Shown here: positions 43,297-53,311 of the stretch, piece after piece
Layout: every line of letters starts with the position of its first letter
Position numbering within the stretch: position 1 is the stretch's first letter
Source: an uncultured Clostridia bacterium
GTDB lineage: Bacteria > Bacillota > Clostridia > UBA1381 > UBA9506
DNA length: 57,794 nucleotides
NCBI GenBank assembly: GCA_934438075.1
Contig: CAKSBF010000013.1
Coordinates: 1-57,794 of the forward strand
Direction: 5' to 3'
Translations under genes and position numbers: made by a program
Notes under the pieces: model-generated
Told to the model about the DNA's origin: nothing
Databases searched by the model: none
Seen by the model: the letters and a program-made list of their open reading frames with translations, nothing else

Positions 43297-45075
43297 CTAT
43301 ACCCCCTTTATCCTGTCTGCCAATCTGCATATTATTGCGCAAGCCTCCGCTCGCGTCAAATTTGCTTTGGGATTAAAGTTCCCCATATCGTCGCCGCCAA
43401 AAACCTCTGCCGCTGAAACTTTTGCAACAGCGTCTTTTGCATAATCCGCAACGCTTTCACCATCACCAAACTCTATCTGTTTACCTGTGCCTTGTACAGC
43501 ATACGAATCAAGCACGCGGGACATAATTACCGCTGCATCTTCTCTGCGTATGTTTTGTCCAACACCGAAGCAATTTGCCTCAATGCCGGAAACCAGCCCC
43601 TTCTCAAAAGCGGACATAACATATGCCTCATAGTATGCTCCGCTTTCTACATCATTAAATACCGTTTTCGTATCTGTAAGCTCTATGTCCAACGCATTAA
43701 CCAAAATTTTTACAAAGTCCTGCCTTGAGACCAGATCCTGCGGTGCAAAATTAACACTATCCACTCCATTGATTGCACCCTTTAAATAAAGTTCAGTAAT
43801 AAATTCATTGGCCCAGTGGTCACTGCTTACATCACGAAAACAAAATGTTGAGTCTTCTACATTGCCTGTCTGGTTGTTAGAACCAGCAGAGGAAGTTGAA
43901 TTCTTGCCTGAATTTCGGTTGCTCCCACTATAGCCGCCTTTTGCACCCATGGTGCTTCCAGCGCTGCTGGTTTCTTTTTGCGGAATAGAAGCCTTAAACA
44001 ATGTTTCAACCTCATCAAAGGTTTTGCAGGAGGAGTTTGCATCCAAAACATTATTATAAAGCTCGGCTGTCTCATACTCATTTAAATCGGCATCAGATAC
44101 GATTTTACGAACCTTTTCAAAATAGGAAGCGTATTGACTCTCTTCCGCAATAAGGCCCCCCAGTTCTTCTCTTGTATGCACGCCGCGGAACATGGCCAAA
44201 ATAACATTTTCTTTAAAATCTGTTTCCAGCTTTTCCCTATCTACATACTTTGCTTCTTTAATAGCTTTAAGCAACGCCGTTTTTTCGGTTTCCGCCAGAT
44301 TATCATAATCTGTGTCCCGGCCAATTTCTATGTTCCAATATTTCCCGTCACCCTCACCGTTATAAGTATTTAAAACAGTGAAAATATCATCATTTGTTCG
44401 CAGACGTATCCACGCGCCGGTTTCGTTAAACTTGGAAACCAAAGAAAAAATATCAAAGCCTGTCGCAGGTTTAAAGCCATAAAGTACCGTATGAAATTCA
44501 GCCTTATTCTCTAAAGTGGAATAATATGCAATATCGGCAGATGACTTTTCTAAAATATTTTTAGCGGGCTGATCATTGATACCGTTCCTATCTTCCTCAA
44601 TAATCTCTTCATAGCCGTCTGCATCGCTACAATTAAATGCCTCTACGAGTGCTGCGATATCGTTCTTGCCCACATGCTCAAATGTTCCGGCCGAATACCA
44701 GCCGTCAGACCCCAAAAAACCGAGTACAACATGACAGATCCCGGTTGAGAGCGTGTCTTTCATCTTACAGCTATGGGTTACAGCACCATTTTCGCCTGCC
44801 TTAACAATAGTCGCATATTCTACATGAAGCGCTTTCAATTCTTCAGCCGTACAACCCGACGCAACTCTTTCGGCCGTCACATCTCTTTCACCGTCTAAAA
44901 TAGCAGGAAGGATAATGATAGATACCGGTGTGTCTTTCGCCGCGTCCGTCAAACAAGATACAGTAACGTTACCGTCAACAGCTGTAATATTATTTTGCTT
45001 TTCTTCTCCCCAAACCGTCATACCTGTGCAAATCATAGCCGCTGAAAGACACAGTGCAAAAATTCTGCTCTTCAT
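43297..45075 (-). CDS. SLH-domain surface protein with C-terminal SLH triplet
   Basis: The 592-residue protein has a signal peptide (residues 1-23). About 340 residues of unassigned sequence follow, partly helical (ETEKTALLKAIKEAKYVD), then a Ser/Gly/Asn-rich linker at about 370-403. Three SLH repeats occupy about 410-592 (FRDVSSDHWANEFI, VFNDVESGAYYEAYV, FGDGESVADYAKDAV). SLH domains hold the protein to the wall while the N-terminal part is displayed. It lies six bases after the SLH-barrel gene, so both are co-expressed. It ends with TAG. Confidence 0.75.
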   Translation of the reverse strand: MKSRIFALCLSAAMICTGMTVWGEEKQNNITAVDGNVTVSCLTDAAKDTPVSIIILPAILDGERDVTAERVASGCTAEELKALHVEYATIVKAGENGAVTHSCKMKDTLSTGICHVVLGFLGSDGWYSAGTFEHVGKNDIAALVEAFNCSDADGYEEIIEEDRNGINDQPAKNILEKSSADIAYYSTLENKAEFHTVLYGFKPATGFDIFSLVSKFNETGAWIRLRTNDDIFTVLNTYNGEGDGKYWNIEIGRDTDYDNLAETEKTALLKAIKEAKYVDREKLETDFKENVILAMFRGVHTREELGGLIAEESQYASYFEKVRKIVSDADLNEYETAELYNNVLDANSSCKTFDEVETLFKASIPQKETSSAGSTMGAKGGYSGSNRNSGKNSTSSAGSNNQTGNVEDSTFCFRDVSSDHWANEFITELYLKGAINGVDSVNFAPQDLVSRQDFVKILVNALDIELTDTKTVFNDVESGAYYEAYVMSAFEKGLVSGIEANCFGVGQNIRREDAAVIMSRVLDSYAVQGTGKQIEFGDGESVADYAKDAVAKVSAAEVFGGDDMGNFNPKANLTRAEACAIICRLADRIKGV

Positions 45076-45081
45076 ACCGAT

Positions 45082-48066
45082 TTAATTCCCCCTTCGAATC
45101 CGTTGTATCGGAAAAGTTTTTTCCGTCATGCTTCGGCCATCCTCTGACACAACCTTTACCTTTATTTCTGAAAGCCCTGCCAAATCAATTTTTCCGCTTT
45201 TCTCTGCCTTATTTCCATTAATATAAAGCGCCGCTTGATCGCTGATAGCACAATTGTACTCAGCTTCTTTCATATCTTCGGGAATGAGGAAATAAGCATC
45301 GCTTTCACTGTCGGCAAGCATACAATCAGAAAGCCCAAACCGCGTCAGTTCGGCGTGTGAAGATTTGTAATCCGCTTGTTCGTATTCAAAAATTTCCGTT
45401 GCATAGCCGTCAAATTCAAGTGTAAACCACCCGTCAGCATCGGCGGTGTAAGTCTTTTTGCTGTACATGCCTTGAATTTTATTCACACCGTCTAGATAAA
45501 TTCTTGCATACTTACTTTCATTTTCGTTATTAACAGTGAACAGATAAGATTTTCCATCATAACGTTTCGCTATAGTGTTTAACCACTCTCCGCCACCCTT
45601 TACCTCGTAATAGGGTGCCGGAAGCACCGAAAGGATGATAGGCTCCAGGTACTGGATTTCCCCGTATAAGCTTTTTTGAATCTCCCATTCTTCTTCCGGC
45701 GTTCTGCCCGGGCTCGGCGTTTGGCCATATCTATATGTACAAATCATGCAGATGTCGGCGCACAAACCCTGGAAAACCATGCACCTGAGTTCATCCAAGT
45801 TGGGGCCCCGGAGATCGCCGCGCTTATTATACCAGAATCCCTGCGGAATCAGATATATCGGGCGATTGGGATTTGTCTGTTTTGCTACCATTAAACGGTC
45901 GTAGATCAAAGAAAGATCCTGATCCTCCTTACCTGTAAACGGATACGGGTCATATCCCAAAAAGTCGGCCGTCCGGGAATATACGCCCGGTCTGGTTTCT
46001 TGATCGGTGTCAACGGCACATGTAGTAGGATGATTTAAATCAAGCGAGTCAATAATTCTATTTATCCATGTAAGCTCATCCCCTTGGCGTACCGGATTTC
46101 GTTCATCCCAAATATAATAGGAAAACAGATTTGGTAAATCCTTAAAATTGTTTACGATTTTTGTAAGCAAGCCACGAATATCATCATAATTTTTTACTCT
46201 GCTCGAGATTTCTCCCGTACTCCCGTTTAGCCACATATCCCCGGTGTTCAACCACATATCGACTCCGTTTTCTGCCAGTTTGTTAATATAACCTCGGTAT
46301 TCCTCGCTGGTTCCATATTTATAATACCATCCCACGCCAGAATGCGAAGCGCCGTCAACAACGCCGGACTCAGAGAAATCCTTTACATAAGGGGCATACG
46401 GAGCAGCACAGTAGCTCGCAACAGGGAATACCGGCTCGCCGTTTTTTGTTATGCGTCCGTACTCGTCGTAACCAATAGTGGTTTCAAAATCCGCTTCCCG
46501 TTTATGTAGCGCCCAGTCTCTTTTTTGCAGCTCTTCTCCGCTGTCTTTATCGCTTAAAATGGTTTCCAGGTAGTAGTCTCCGCCCATAGGAAGCGTTTTT
46601 GACGAAAAGTAAATGTCCATAACGTTTGTTATTGTATCGCTTTCTGATTTTAAAAGCACATTATGATCCTGATCTGCAATTTGAGCAGTCAATTTTAAAT
46701 TGTTAAAATCATAATAGCCATTTCCATCATTGATGTATGCCCTTAATGCAATATCCCCGACACCATCGTCACCTTTGACAATACCTTTATAGTTTGGGGT
46801 CATAAGCACAGTGTCCATCGGCGGCAAAACAACCTTACTGAGCTTGAAATTATCAAAATAGCACGTCCCCGTAAGGTTATTCATGTACGCACCCAACCCA
46901 ATGGTGTAGTACTCTGTCTCGGTTAATGCATTTACCACTTCTTTTACCATAACCAATTGCTGACACTCTGTCCATTCTGTATCCTTTTTAATTTTAACGC
47001 CCGCCTCCGTAACCCATTTTCCGTTATCGTCATAAACAGAAATCAAATTACGGTAATCCCCGCTGCCGCTGATACCCTCACCTTTTACCATAGCTGTAAA
47101 AACTAACCATTCCCCCGGCTGAAACTCACCTGGTGCCGCCTTATATCTCATTTGTGCATGAGAAGAACCCGTAACCTTAATGCACCCTTTACTCTCATAG
47201 CCGTTTTCACTATCAAAAACCGCAACAGTGCCGAATCCCGATGCCGTTAAAACGCCATAATCACTATCCTCAAAATCTTCATAAGCCAGCTCCATTTGCG
47301 GCAATGCGGAAGCGTCAAACGGAGCCGGTCTGAGTTCCGAAAGTCTATCGTCCGTGGGAACGTCGTAAGGACCGTCATATTGGCTCATGGGCGCCATGCG
47401 TCCCAAAGAGTCGTTATATTCTTTTTTGAACATTAATGCCCGGTAAATCGCTATAGCTGTTTCTGCGCGGGTCGCCTCCTCGCGAGGGCACCAAAGATTA
47501 TCTTCTCTACCGTCAATTATCCCTTTGGCACATAGCGTTTCAACAGCATTTTTAGCATAATCCGAAACTTCGGTGCTGTCGGCATAAATGACTGATGTCC
47601 CCCCCGTTAAGTCAACATTTCCTTCATCTAAAAATCTTTTTAGAATCACCGCTAAATCCTGACGAGCAAGGATGTTTCCAATTCCAAATTCTGTTTCTGA
47701 AACGCCCTGCATAAACCCATGCGCAGCTACAACTGATACATAGGAGGCGTACCATATGTTTGCGGGTACATCATAGAAAATAGGTGCGTCATCTTTTGCA
47801 GAAAGCCCGAAAGCGTTCACAAAAATTTTTGCAGCTTCTTCACGTTTTATGCTGTCTTGGGGGTAAAATTCCGTCTCGCTTTTTCCGGTTATAATTTCCT
47901 GCTCTGCCAAGTACATGACGGCATCGTATGCTTCATCCTCTTCACTAACGTCAGAAAAATTAATTTTGGTCTCATCGGCAAATTCTTCAGTCTCTTCTGC
48001 CAGAACCGGCACAGAGCCAATACAAAGAACCGCTGCCAAAACCAATGCGATCCACTTTGATTTCAT
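45082..48066 (-). CDS. SLH-anchored modular TIM-barrel protein (candidate GH123-like glycosidase)
   Basis: Of two in-frame ATGs the second (48066) has the better AAGGAG spacing (994 residues). A signal peptide covers residues 1-24, and three SLH repeats lie at about 30-225 (KINFSDVSEEDEAYDAV, FYDVPANIWYASYV, VIYADSTEVSDYAKNA). A carbohydrate-binding-like sandwich covers about 260-425, then a beta domain with NYKGIVKGDDG. A barrel covers about 510-810 and contains YYIWDERNP (Asp654-Glu655), GYDPYPF and RGDLRGPNLDEL. It is a paralogue of the secreted protein at 33154, sharing these motifs. It is probably a wall-attached polysaccharide-degrading enzyme; family and substrate are unassigned. Confidence 0.65.
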   Translation of the reverse strand: MKSKWIALVLAAVLCIGSVPVLAEETEEFADETKINFSDVSEEDEAYDAVMYLAEQEIITGKSETEFYPQDSIKREEAAKIFVNAFGLSAKDDAPIFYDVPANIWYASYVSVVAAHGFMQGVSETEFGIGNILARQDLAVILKRFLDEGNVDLTGGTSVIYADSTEVSDYAKNAVETLCAKGIIDGREDNLWCPREEATRAETAIAIYRALMFKKEYNDSLGRMAPMSQYDGPYDVPTDDRLSELRPAPFDASALPQMELAYEDFEDSDYGVLTASGFGTVAVFDSENGYESKGCIKVTGSSHAQMRYKAAPGEFQPGEWLVFTAMVKGEGISGSGDYRNLISVYDDNGKWVTEAGVKIKKDTEWTECQQLVMVKEVVNALTETEYYTIGLGAYMNNLTGTCYFDNFKLSKVVLPPMDTVLMTPNYKGIVKGDDGVGDIALRAYINDGNGYYDFNNLKLTAQIADQDHNVLLKSESDTITNVMDIYFSSKTLPMGGDYYLETILSDKDSGEELQKRDWALHKREADFETTIGYDEYGRITKNGEPVFPVASYCAAPYAPYVKDFSESGVVDGASHSGVGWYYKYGTSEEYRGYINKLAENGVDMWLNTGDMWLNGSTGEISSRVKNYDDIRGLLTKIVNNFKDLPNLFSYYIWDERNPVRQGDELTWINRIIDSLDLNHPTTCAVDTDQETRPGVYSRTADFLGYDPYPFTGKEDQDLSLIYDRLMVAKQTNPNRPIYLIPQGFWYNKRGDLRGPNLDELRCMVFQGLCADICMICTYRYGQTPSPGRTPEEEWEIQKSLYGEIQYLEPIILSVLPAPYYEVKGGGEWLNTIAKRYDGKSYLFTVNNENESKYARIYLDGVNKIQGMYSKKTYTADADGWFTLEFDGYATEIFEYEQADYKSSHAELTRFGLSDCMLADSESDAYFLIPEDMKEAEYNCAISDQAALYINGNKAEKSGKIDLAGLSEIKVKVVSEDGRSMTEKTFPIQRIRRGN

Positions 48067-48100
48067 ATGCATATTCTCCTTTTTGTTTTTTTAGAAAAGC

Positions 48101-49735
48101 CTATTCACCAAAAATGGCCTTGTTCATGTTATCGGCTACCTTTTTAGCCTCTGCTTCAAATTCTGCTTTTTTCTTGTTCCAGTTTTCTTCAATATCACCT
48201 TCAGAGACAACCAGCTCTGCAAACAAATTGTTCATATCATAGGCAGCATTAAATTTTGCATAATCATCTGCTGCATAAAAATCTCTCTGTAAATCCCAGT
48301 CAAGAAGCTTAGTTTCGTTTGCTAATTTCTCAGTTGCCAGACTTCTCATCAGATTTTCCATATAAGGATCCGGGATTGTTGTGACTGTGAATTGAGGATT
48401 TAGGAAATAGCGGAAAAAGTCATAAGAGGGATATTTGGTATTCAGGTTGGGATAGGTGCCGTTTTCATCCTTCTCACGCAAAATGGTGTATTCGCCGTTT
48501 TCTTCTTTTTTATAATCTACATCGGGTACGCCTAAACGAACCTGGGGGCCGCCGTCCGGGCTGGATACATAATCAGCCAGCTTCAAAATTCTGTCAAACT
48601 TTTCATCAGAAAGCTTAGGACTGAAATACCAAGCCATGTGGTAGTTACCTGCTTCACGGCCTGAAACCGTACCATCAGGTGAACGCAGCCAGCAAACAGA
48701 AATACATTCCTCTGCCGTTTTACCCGGGTTTGATTTTTCAAAATCGCTTCTTAAGGTACGCAGAGTGCTCACCTCTGCCCTCGGGAAGATAATACCCGAA
48801 CGCTGTGAGCAGAACAAGGAATTCAGATCCTGTGACTTTTGTGTATAAAAGCCCGGTGAAAGTACGCCTGTGCGATAGGCTTCGGCATAGGCCTTAACAC
48901 CTTCTGTTGTAGCATCATCCAACAGACCGCATACATATTTACCGCTTTCGTCTAAGTGAAAATATTTGTAGCTGGAGTTAAAGGCGGTGATAAAAATATT
49001 AGGTGCCTCTGTATAGTCAACAGCAATACCCACGACATTATCGGTGCCCACGCCGCCCAAATCAGCCTCTTTAAATTTATGTACCATGTCAATAAAATCG
49101 TCATACTCCATAATCAGGTCGGTTTTAATGCCAAGCTTCTCTGCCCAGTCTTTTCTGTAGGCAAAGCCATATTTGTCGATATACTTATATTTATTATCAT
49201 CCATAACCTCTTTTAAATCCTTGCCCTCTGCATAGGCTGCCCGAAACTCATCTAAATATTGTGAATAGTGATCCATGGGCACCAAAAGGCCATAGAAGTT
49301 ACCGTCTCCGGCTTCTTTCAAGGCTTTATAGGCGCCGGTCATAGCCATAGAAAAGCCTACGTTGGGGTATGTTTCCTCCCAGCCCTCAGGCAGCGTGGCC
49401 ACCATGCCCTGCTCACCGTATTTTAAATACTCGTCCAGCAAAAAGGCAGAATAGGTCATATCCGGCATGTCGCCTGAAGAAATCCAGATTCTTGATTTTT
49501 CACCGATTGAATCGGCAGAAAGTGTTCTGAAGTCAATATCAATATTCAGCTTGTCTGTGATAAGTTTATAATAATCATCATTCCTCCATGTTTCATCTGC
49601 CTTAGTAAAGCCTACGGAAATAGTCATTTTTTCTTCGTTGCCGGTTGTTTTTGTTTCTTTAGGGCCGCAGCCTGCCATTACGCCTACAAAAATCGCAAGT
49701 GCAGCAATCGTGCTGATTATTCTTTTTTTGTTCAT
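48101..49735 (-). CDS. extracellular solute-binding lipoprotein of an Lpl/CUT1-type sugar ABC transporter
   Basis: The 544-residue protein has a lipoprotein signal ending in GVMAGC, so Cys23 would be lipidated and the protein tethered outside the membrane. The size and sequence (SADSIGEKSRIWISSGDMPD, KYGFAYRKDWAEKLGIK, then EYDDFIDMVHKF) match the LplA/YtcQ-like family 1 binding proteins for oligosaccharides. It follows the two permease genes by 67 bases and precedes the SLH-barrel gene by about 34, so the locus couples capture with surface degradation. It ends with TAG. Confidence 0.88.
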   Translation of the reverse strand: MNKKRIISTIAALAIFVGVMAGCGPKETKTTGNEEKMTISVGFTKADETWRNDDYYKLITDKLNIDIDFRTLSADSIGEKSRIWISSGDMPDMTYSAFLLDEYLKYGEQGMVATLPEGWEETYPNVGFSMAMTGAYKALKEAGDGNFYGLLVPMDHYSQYLDEFRAAYAEGKDLKEVMDDNKYKYIDKYGFAYRKDWAEKLGIKTDLIMEYDDFIDMVHKFKEADLGGVGTDNVVGIAVDYTEAPNIFITAFNSSYKYFHLDESGKYVCGLLDDATTEGVKAYAEAYRTGVLSPGFYTQKSQDLNSLFCSQRSGIIFPRAEVSTLRTLRSDFEKSNPGKTAEECISVCWLRSPDGTVSGREAGNYHMAWYFSPKLSDEKFDRILKLADYVSSPDGGPQVRLGVPDVDYKKEENGEYTILREKDENGTYPNLNTKYPSYDFFRYFLNPQFTVTTIPDPYMENLMRSLATEKLANETKLLDWDLQRDFYAADDYAKFNAAYDMNNLFAELVVSEGDIEENWNKKKAEFEAEAKKVADNMNKAIFGE

Positions 49736-49802
49736 ATAAATCCCTCCATTTTTTATTTTCTTAATTTATTTTTCAGTCTACCCGGCTGTTGTTTACAATC
49801 CG

Positions 49803-50675
49803 TTAACCCTTAACGGCACCCAGCATAATACCGCCCATAAAATATTTTTGCAGAAAAGGATACACCAGCATAATCGGAAGCATGATGACCACAACCGATG
49901 CCATTTGCATATTCAGAGCAAAGGTTTCCGTAATGCCCATGTCTTCTGCTGTCATATCCTCTTTAATGACCGCGGTTGCATTGTTAATAATTTCACGAAG
50001 GACCAGCTGCAACGGCCACTTTCTGCTGTCAGAAATAAAAATCATGGCGTTATACCATTCATTCCAAATGGCTACCGCAGTGAAGAGGGCTACGGTAGCA
50101 ACAATCGGCTTGGCCAGAGGCAAAAAGACCTGCCAGAACACCCGAATATCATTGGCACCATCAAGCTTTGCCGACTCTTCTAAGCTATCCGGAATACTAT
50201 AGAAAAAGTTTTTAATAAGAATCATATTATAAACGCTGAAAATCCCTAAAATAATCACACTCCATAGACTGCCCATTAAGCCATAGCCCTTAATTGTCAA
50301 ATATAACGGAATAATACCACCGCCAAAATACATAGTGAATACAGTTAAATTGTTGATGGCCTTACTTAAGAAAAAACGTTTTCTTGAAAGGGCATAGGCC
50401 ATTGAACTTGTAATGAGAACAGATAGCGGCAGTTTAATAACTAAAATGGTCAAGGTGGATTTATACCCTAAAAAGAATTTGTTATCTGAAAAAATTTCCT
50501 TATATGCCGCCAGACTCGGTTGCTCTATAATGAGGGCAAAGGGCTTTCTCATATATTCTGCATGGGTCATAAAGGATACCAAAATAGAGTTATAAACGGG
50601 GTAAAAAATCAGCAATCCCCATGCTATCATCACAATGTTTAAAATCACATCGCCAACGGTAATCTTTTTCTTCAC
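49803..50675 (-). CDS. ABC transporter permease (LplC/YtcP-like, CUT1)
   Basis: The 290-residue protein starts with GTG behind AGGAGG and has six membrane helices. Its EAA loop lies in ESAKLDGANDIRVFWQVFLPLAKPI, the contact site for the ATPase. The last residues YPFLQKYFMGGIMLGAVKG are typical of YtcP/LplC. It pairs with the permease directly upstream (12 bases apart). No ATP-binding subunit is encoded nearby, so it probably uses a shared MsmX-type ATPase encoded elsewhere. Confidence 0.9.
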   Translation of the reverse strand: MKKKITVGDVILNIVMIAWGLLIFYPVYNSILVSFMTHAEYMRKPFALIIEQPSLAAYKEIFSDNKFFLGYKSTLTILVIKLPLSVLITSSMAYALSRKRFFLSKAINNLTVFTMYFGGGIIPLYLTIKGYGLMGSLWSVIILGIFSVYNMILIKNFFYSIPDSLEESAKLDGANDIRVFWQVFLPLAKPIVATVALFTAVAIWNEWYNAMIFISDSRKWPLQLVLREIINNATAVIKEDMTAEDMGITETFALNMQMASVVVIMLPIMLVYPFLQKYFMGGIMLGAVKG

Positions 50676-50687
50676 TGTTTGTGCCTC

Positions 50688-51641
50688 CTATTCTAAAATT
50701 CCCGTGCCCTCCCATTTGCGGGAAAGCTGATTCACAAGCATAACCATGGCAAAGCCCACAACCGACTTAAACATGCCAACAGCAGTACTGTAAGAAAAGT
50801 CTGCCGCCTGCTGGAAGGTGATGCGGTAAATGTATGTATCTAAAATGTCAATGGTTTGCTGCACCACGGTATTAGACATGTTGAATATCTGATCAAAGCC
50901 TGTATTTAATATGGTACCTACCTTTAACACCAGCATAACCAAAATCGTACCGCGAATGCTGGGCAAGGTGATATGCCAGATTTTAGTTAACTGGGATGCC
51001 CCGTCTAAATCAGCCGCCTCATATAAATCAGCGCTGATACCTGTAATGGCAGCCAGGTAAATAATACTGCCCCAGCCGGCTTCCTTCCATATATCCGTTA
51101 TATATAAAATCGGAATAATCAGCTTTTTATCTCCCAAAAAAACCTTACGCTCATAGCCAAACGTGCTTAATACCGCATTAGCGGGACCCGTATAATCCAA
51201 AAAGTTTAAAATGACGCCGGAAACCACAACCCAAGATAGAAAGTGAGGGAAGGTATAAATGGTTTGCAGGGTTTTCTTTAAATGCCTTTGCCGCAGTTCA
51301 TTAAAACCAAGAGCAATTAAAATCGGAAAAGCAAAGGTAACAAGAATGCGCCCAAAGCTGATTTTAACAGTGTTTGAGAGAACATATAAAAAATAGGAAT
51401 CAGAAAACATGTCCCGAAAATGCTGAAGCCCTACCCAGGGACTGCCCATAATGCCCAGCCTGGCATTATAATCCTTAAAGGCAAGCAAAATTCCATACAT
51501 TGCCTTATAATCAATCATGGCCAGATAAAGCATGGCCGGAAGCATTAATAAATATAAATACCTGCTCCGGACAATATCTCGACCACATCGCTTTAGCACA
51601 GACTTTTTAGTACGAGCTTGTTTTTCTATTGCTGCTTTCAT
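50688..51641 (-). CDS. ABC transporter permease (LplB-like, CUT1)
   Basis: The 317-residue protein has six membrane helices and an EAA motif in DLYEAADLDGASQLTKIWHITLPSI. It is the first gene of the minus-strand run and starts 248 bases from the divergent response regulator gene. LplB-type permeases form a heterodimer channel with LplC-type partners for oligosaccharide import. A GAGGTG site precedes the ATG. The run from here to 33154 has mostly small gaps and may be one long transcript controlled by the adjacent two-component system. It ends with TAG. Confidence 0.9.
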   Translation of the reverse strand: MKAAIEKQARTKKSVLKRCGRDIVRSRYLYLLMLPAMLYLAMIDYKAMYGILLAFKDYNARLGIMGSPWVGLQHFRDMFSDSYFLYVLSNTVKISFGRILVTFAFPILIALGFNELRQRHLKKTLQTIYTFPHFLSWVVVSGVILNFLDYTGPANAVLSTFGYERKVFLGDKKLIIPILYITDIWKEAGWGSIIYLAAITGISADLYEAADLDGASQLTKIWHITLPSIRGTILVMLVLKVGTILNTGFDQIFNMSNTVVQQTIDILDTYIYRITFQQAADFSYSTAVGMFKSVVGFAMVMLVNQLSRKWEGTGILE

Positions 51642-51753
51642 CGACTACACCTCATATTTCAGAATCTTCTAACAATAATTTTACAGGATTTATGTGCACT
51701 TTTCCCATTGTTTATTTAATTGTATTATCAAATTTAGTAAAAGTAAATGTAAA

Positions 51754-51784
51754 ATTCTATAAATTTTCTGCAATATTCTATAAA
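51754..51784. promoter_or_regulatory. pair of direct repeats spaced 21 bp (candidate AraC-type operator)
   Basis: ATTCTATAAA occurs at 51754-51763 and 51775-51784, exactly 21 bp apart, in the divergent region between the permease and response-regulator genes. Two half-sites about two helix turns apart in direct orientation are what AraC-type DNA-binding domains recognise. The second half-site lies 15 bp from the candidate -35 of the regulator gene. Confidence 0.45.
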
Positions 51785-51799
51785 AATGTTTGAGTAACG

Positions 51800-51829
51800 T
51801 TGAATTTTCCTAAATTATTAGTGTATAAT
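51800..51829 (+). promoter_or_regulatory. candidate sigma-A promoter of the two-component operon
   Basis: TTGAAT (51800-51805) and TATAAT (51824-51829) are separated by 18 bp. The ATG of the regulator gene is 60 bp downstream with a TTAGGAGG ribosome site in between. Confidence 0.6.
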
Positions 51830-51888
51830 AATACTGTAATGTAATACTAAGTTAGAAACAATATACATTCAGTTCTTAGGAGGACGTT

Positions 51889-53310
51889 ATGTTTCACGCA
51901 TTCATTATTGACGATGATCCCTTCGTTGTGGATACCACCTGTATGCAAATTCCCTGGGAAGAATTAAAAGTGAATCAAATCGAAAAAATTTATACCTCCG
52001 ATGGGCTGACAGAACGAATTATAAAAGAAAAGCCGGACATTGTGTTTATTGACATTGAATTAGACGGCAAATCCGGCCTTGATATTTTGGCCGAATGTCA
52101 TGAAGAAGGCTCGCAGGCTCTCTTTATTATCATCAGCGGTCACAACGATTTTCACTATGCGCACAGCGCTGTTAATTTAGGGGCATTATATTATCTTTTA
52201 AAACCCATAGACCCATCTGATATTTTAGTTGTAGTAGAAAAAATTAAGAAAAAGCTGAATATTGCAGATGATGACATTTTAAATCATTTGACTTCTCAAA
52301 AGGATTTTGAAAGCTTTTTTTCTAAAATTCTTGAAAACAACAGCGGTACATATCGCTTTTTAATTGGGGAATTAAATAATCCCTCTGAACAAAATATTAC
52401 AACACTGCTTGGGACAGCTCTTTTGAATGAATATAAAATCGGTACAAATAAATATTTGTTTTTACTCTGCAATTCATGCACTGATAAGGCACTTCTGCAA
52501 GCGCTTGAAAAAATGGCTCAAACGCAAGACCTGACTCTCGGTATCAGTACCCCGTTTGAAAATACAGACCGTGTGTTTGCGTGTTTTCGCGAAGCTAATA
52601 CGCTTTCCTATCAATACTTTATCACTCAATCCGGCGGTCTGATACAGCCGGCCGAAACAGATGCCGTTTCCTTTCGGCTTTTATTGGATCGCATCAATAC
52701 TGCCTTGGATTTGCGTTCAGCCGAAAAGTTAGAGGCGTTGTTTGCCGAACTGCCTGCTCTTTTTGTAGATGAAGGCTACACGATTTTTCACGTATTGCTT
52801 TTGTATCGTTCCTTTTTAAATCGCATGATGCTATATAACCAAAGCATTGTACCCTATTCCCAAATGACGGAGGATGATATACAAATGCATTTTGATAGCT
52901 TCTCTGCCCTGTGTGCAGATTTGCTTGCCAGCCAAAAGGCTCTTTCCTCTGTCGCAGATGTTGCCAATTCGCAGGTTAACAAGGAGCAATGGCTCAAAAT
53001 TTCTTTGTATTTAGAGCAGAACTACCACAAAAAAATTACAGCGCCAACAGTGGCAAATGAGCTTTACATTTCTCCTGCCACCCTTTATAATACCATTAAA
53101 CAATACACAAAAACAACCTTTGTTAAATACCTCACTCTATATCGCATTAAAAAGGCGCAAGAGTTGTTGCTGCAAACCTCCCTTTCTATTTTAGAAATTG
53201 GGGAGGCTGTGGGCTTTAAAGATAATTTTTATTTTAACAAGCTGTTTAAAAAGCAAGTGGGGCTAACTCCCCTTGCCTTTCGTAAGAAACACCAGGAGGT
53301 AAGCCATTAA
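51889..53310 (+). CDS. YesN-type response regulator (receiver + AraC DNA-binding domain)
   Basis: The 473-residue protein has a receiver domain at 1-120 with Asp8-Asp10, the phospho-acceptor Asp55 in FIDIEL, Ser83 and Lys105. A middle region of about 240 residues is poorly conserved, as usual for YesN proteins. The C-terminal AraC domain has two helix-turn-helix motifs (APTVANELYISPATLYNTI and ILEIGEAVGFKDNFYFNKLF) ending in GLTPLAFRKKH. It is translated together with the kinase one base downstream. It probably senses sugar through the kinase and activates the divergent transporter/SLH operon via the repeats at 51754. Confidence 0.9.
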   Translation: MFHAFIIDDDPFVVDTTCMQIPWEELKVNQIEKIYTSDGLTERIIKEKPDIVFIDIELDGKSGLDILAECHEEGSQALFIIISGHNDFHYAHSAVNLGALYYLLKPIDPSDILVVVEKIKKKLNIADDDILNHLTSQKDFESFFSKILENNSGTYRFLIGELNNPSEQNITTLLGTALLNEYKIGTNKYLFLLCNSCTDKALLQALEKMAQTQDLTLGISTPFENTDRVFACFREANTLSYQYFITQSGGLIQPAETDAVSFRLLLDRINTALDLRSAEKLEALFAELPALFVDEGYTIFHVLLLYRSFLNRMMLYNQSIVPYSQMTEDDIQMHFDSFSALCADLLASQKALSSVADVANSQVNKEQWLKISLYLEQNYHKKITAPTVANELYISPATLYNTIKQYTKTTFVKYLTLYRIKKAQELLLQTSLSILEIGEAVGFKDNFYFNKLFKKQVGLTPLAFRKKHQEVSH

Positions 53311-53311
53311 C

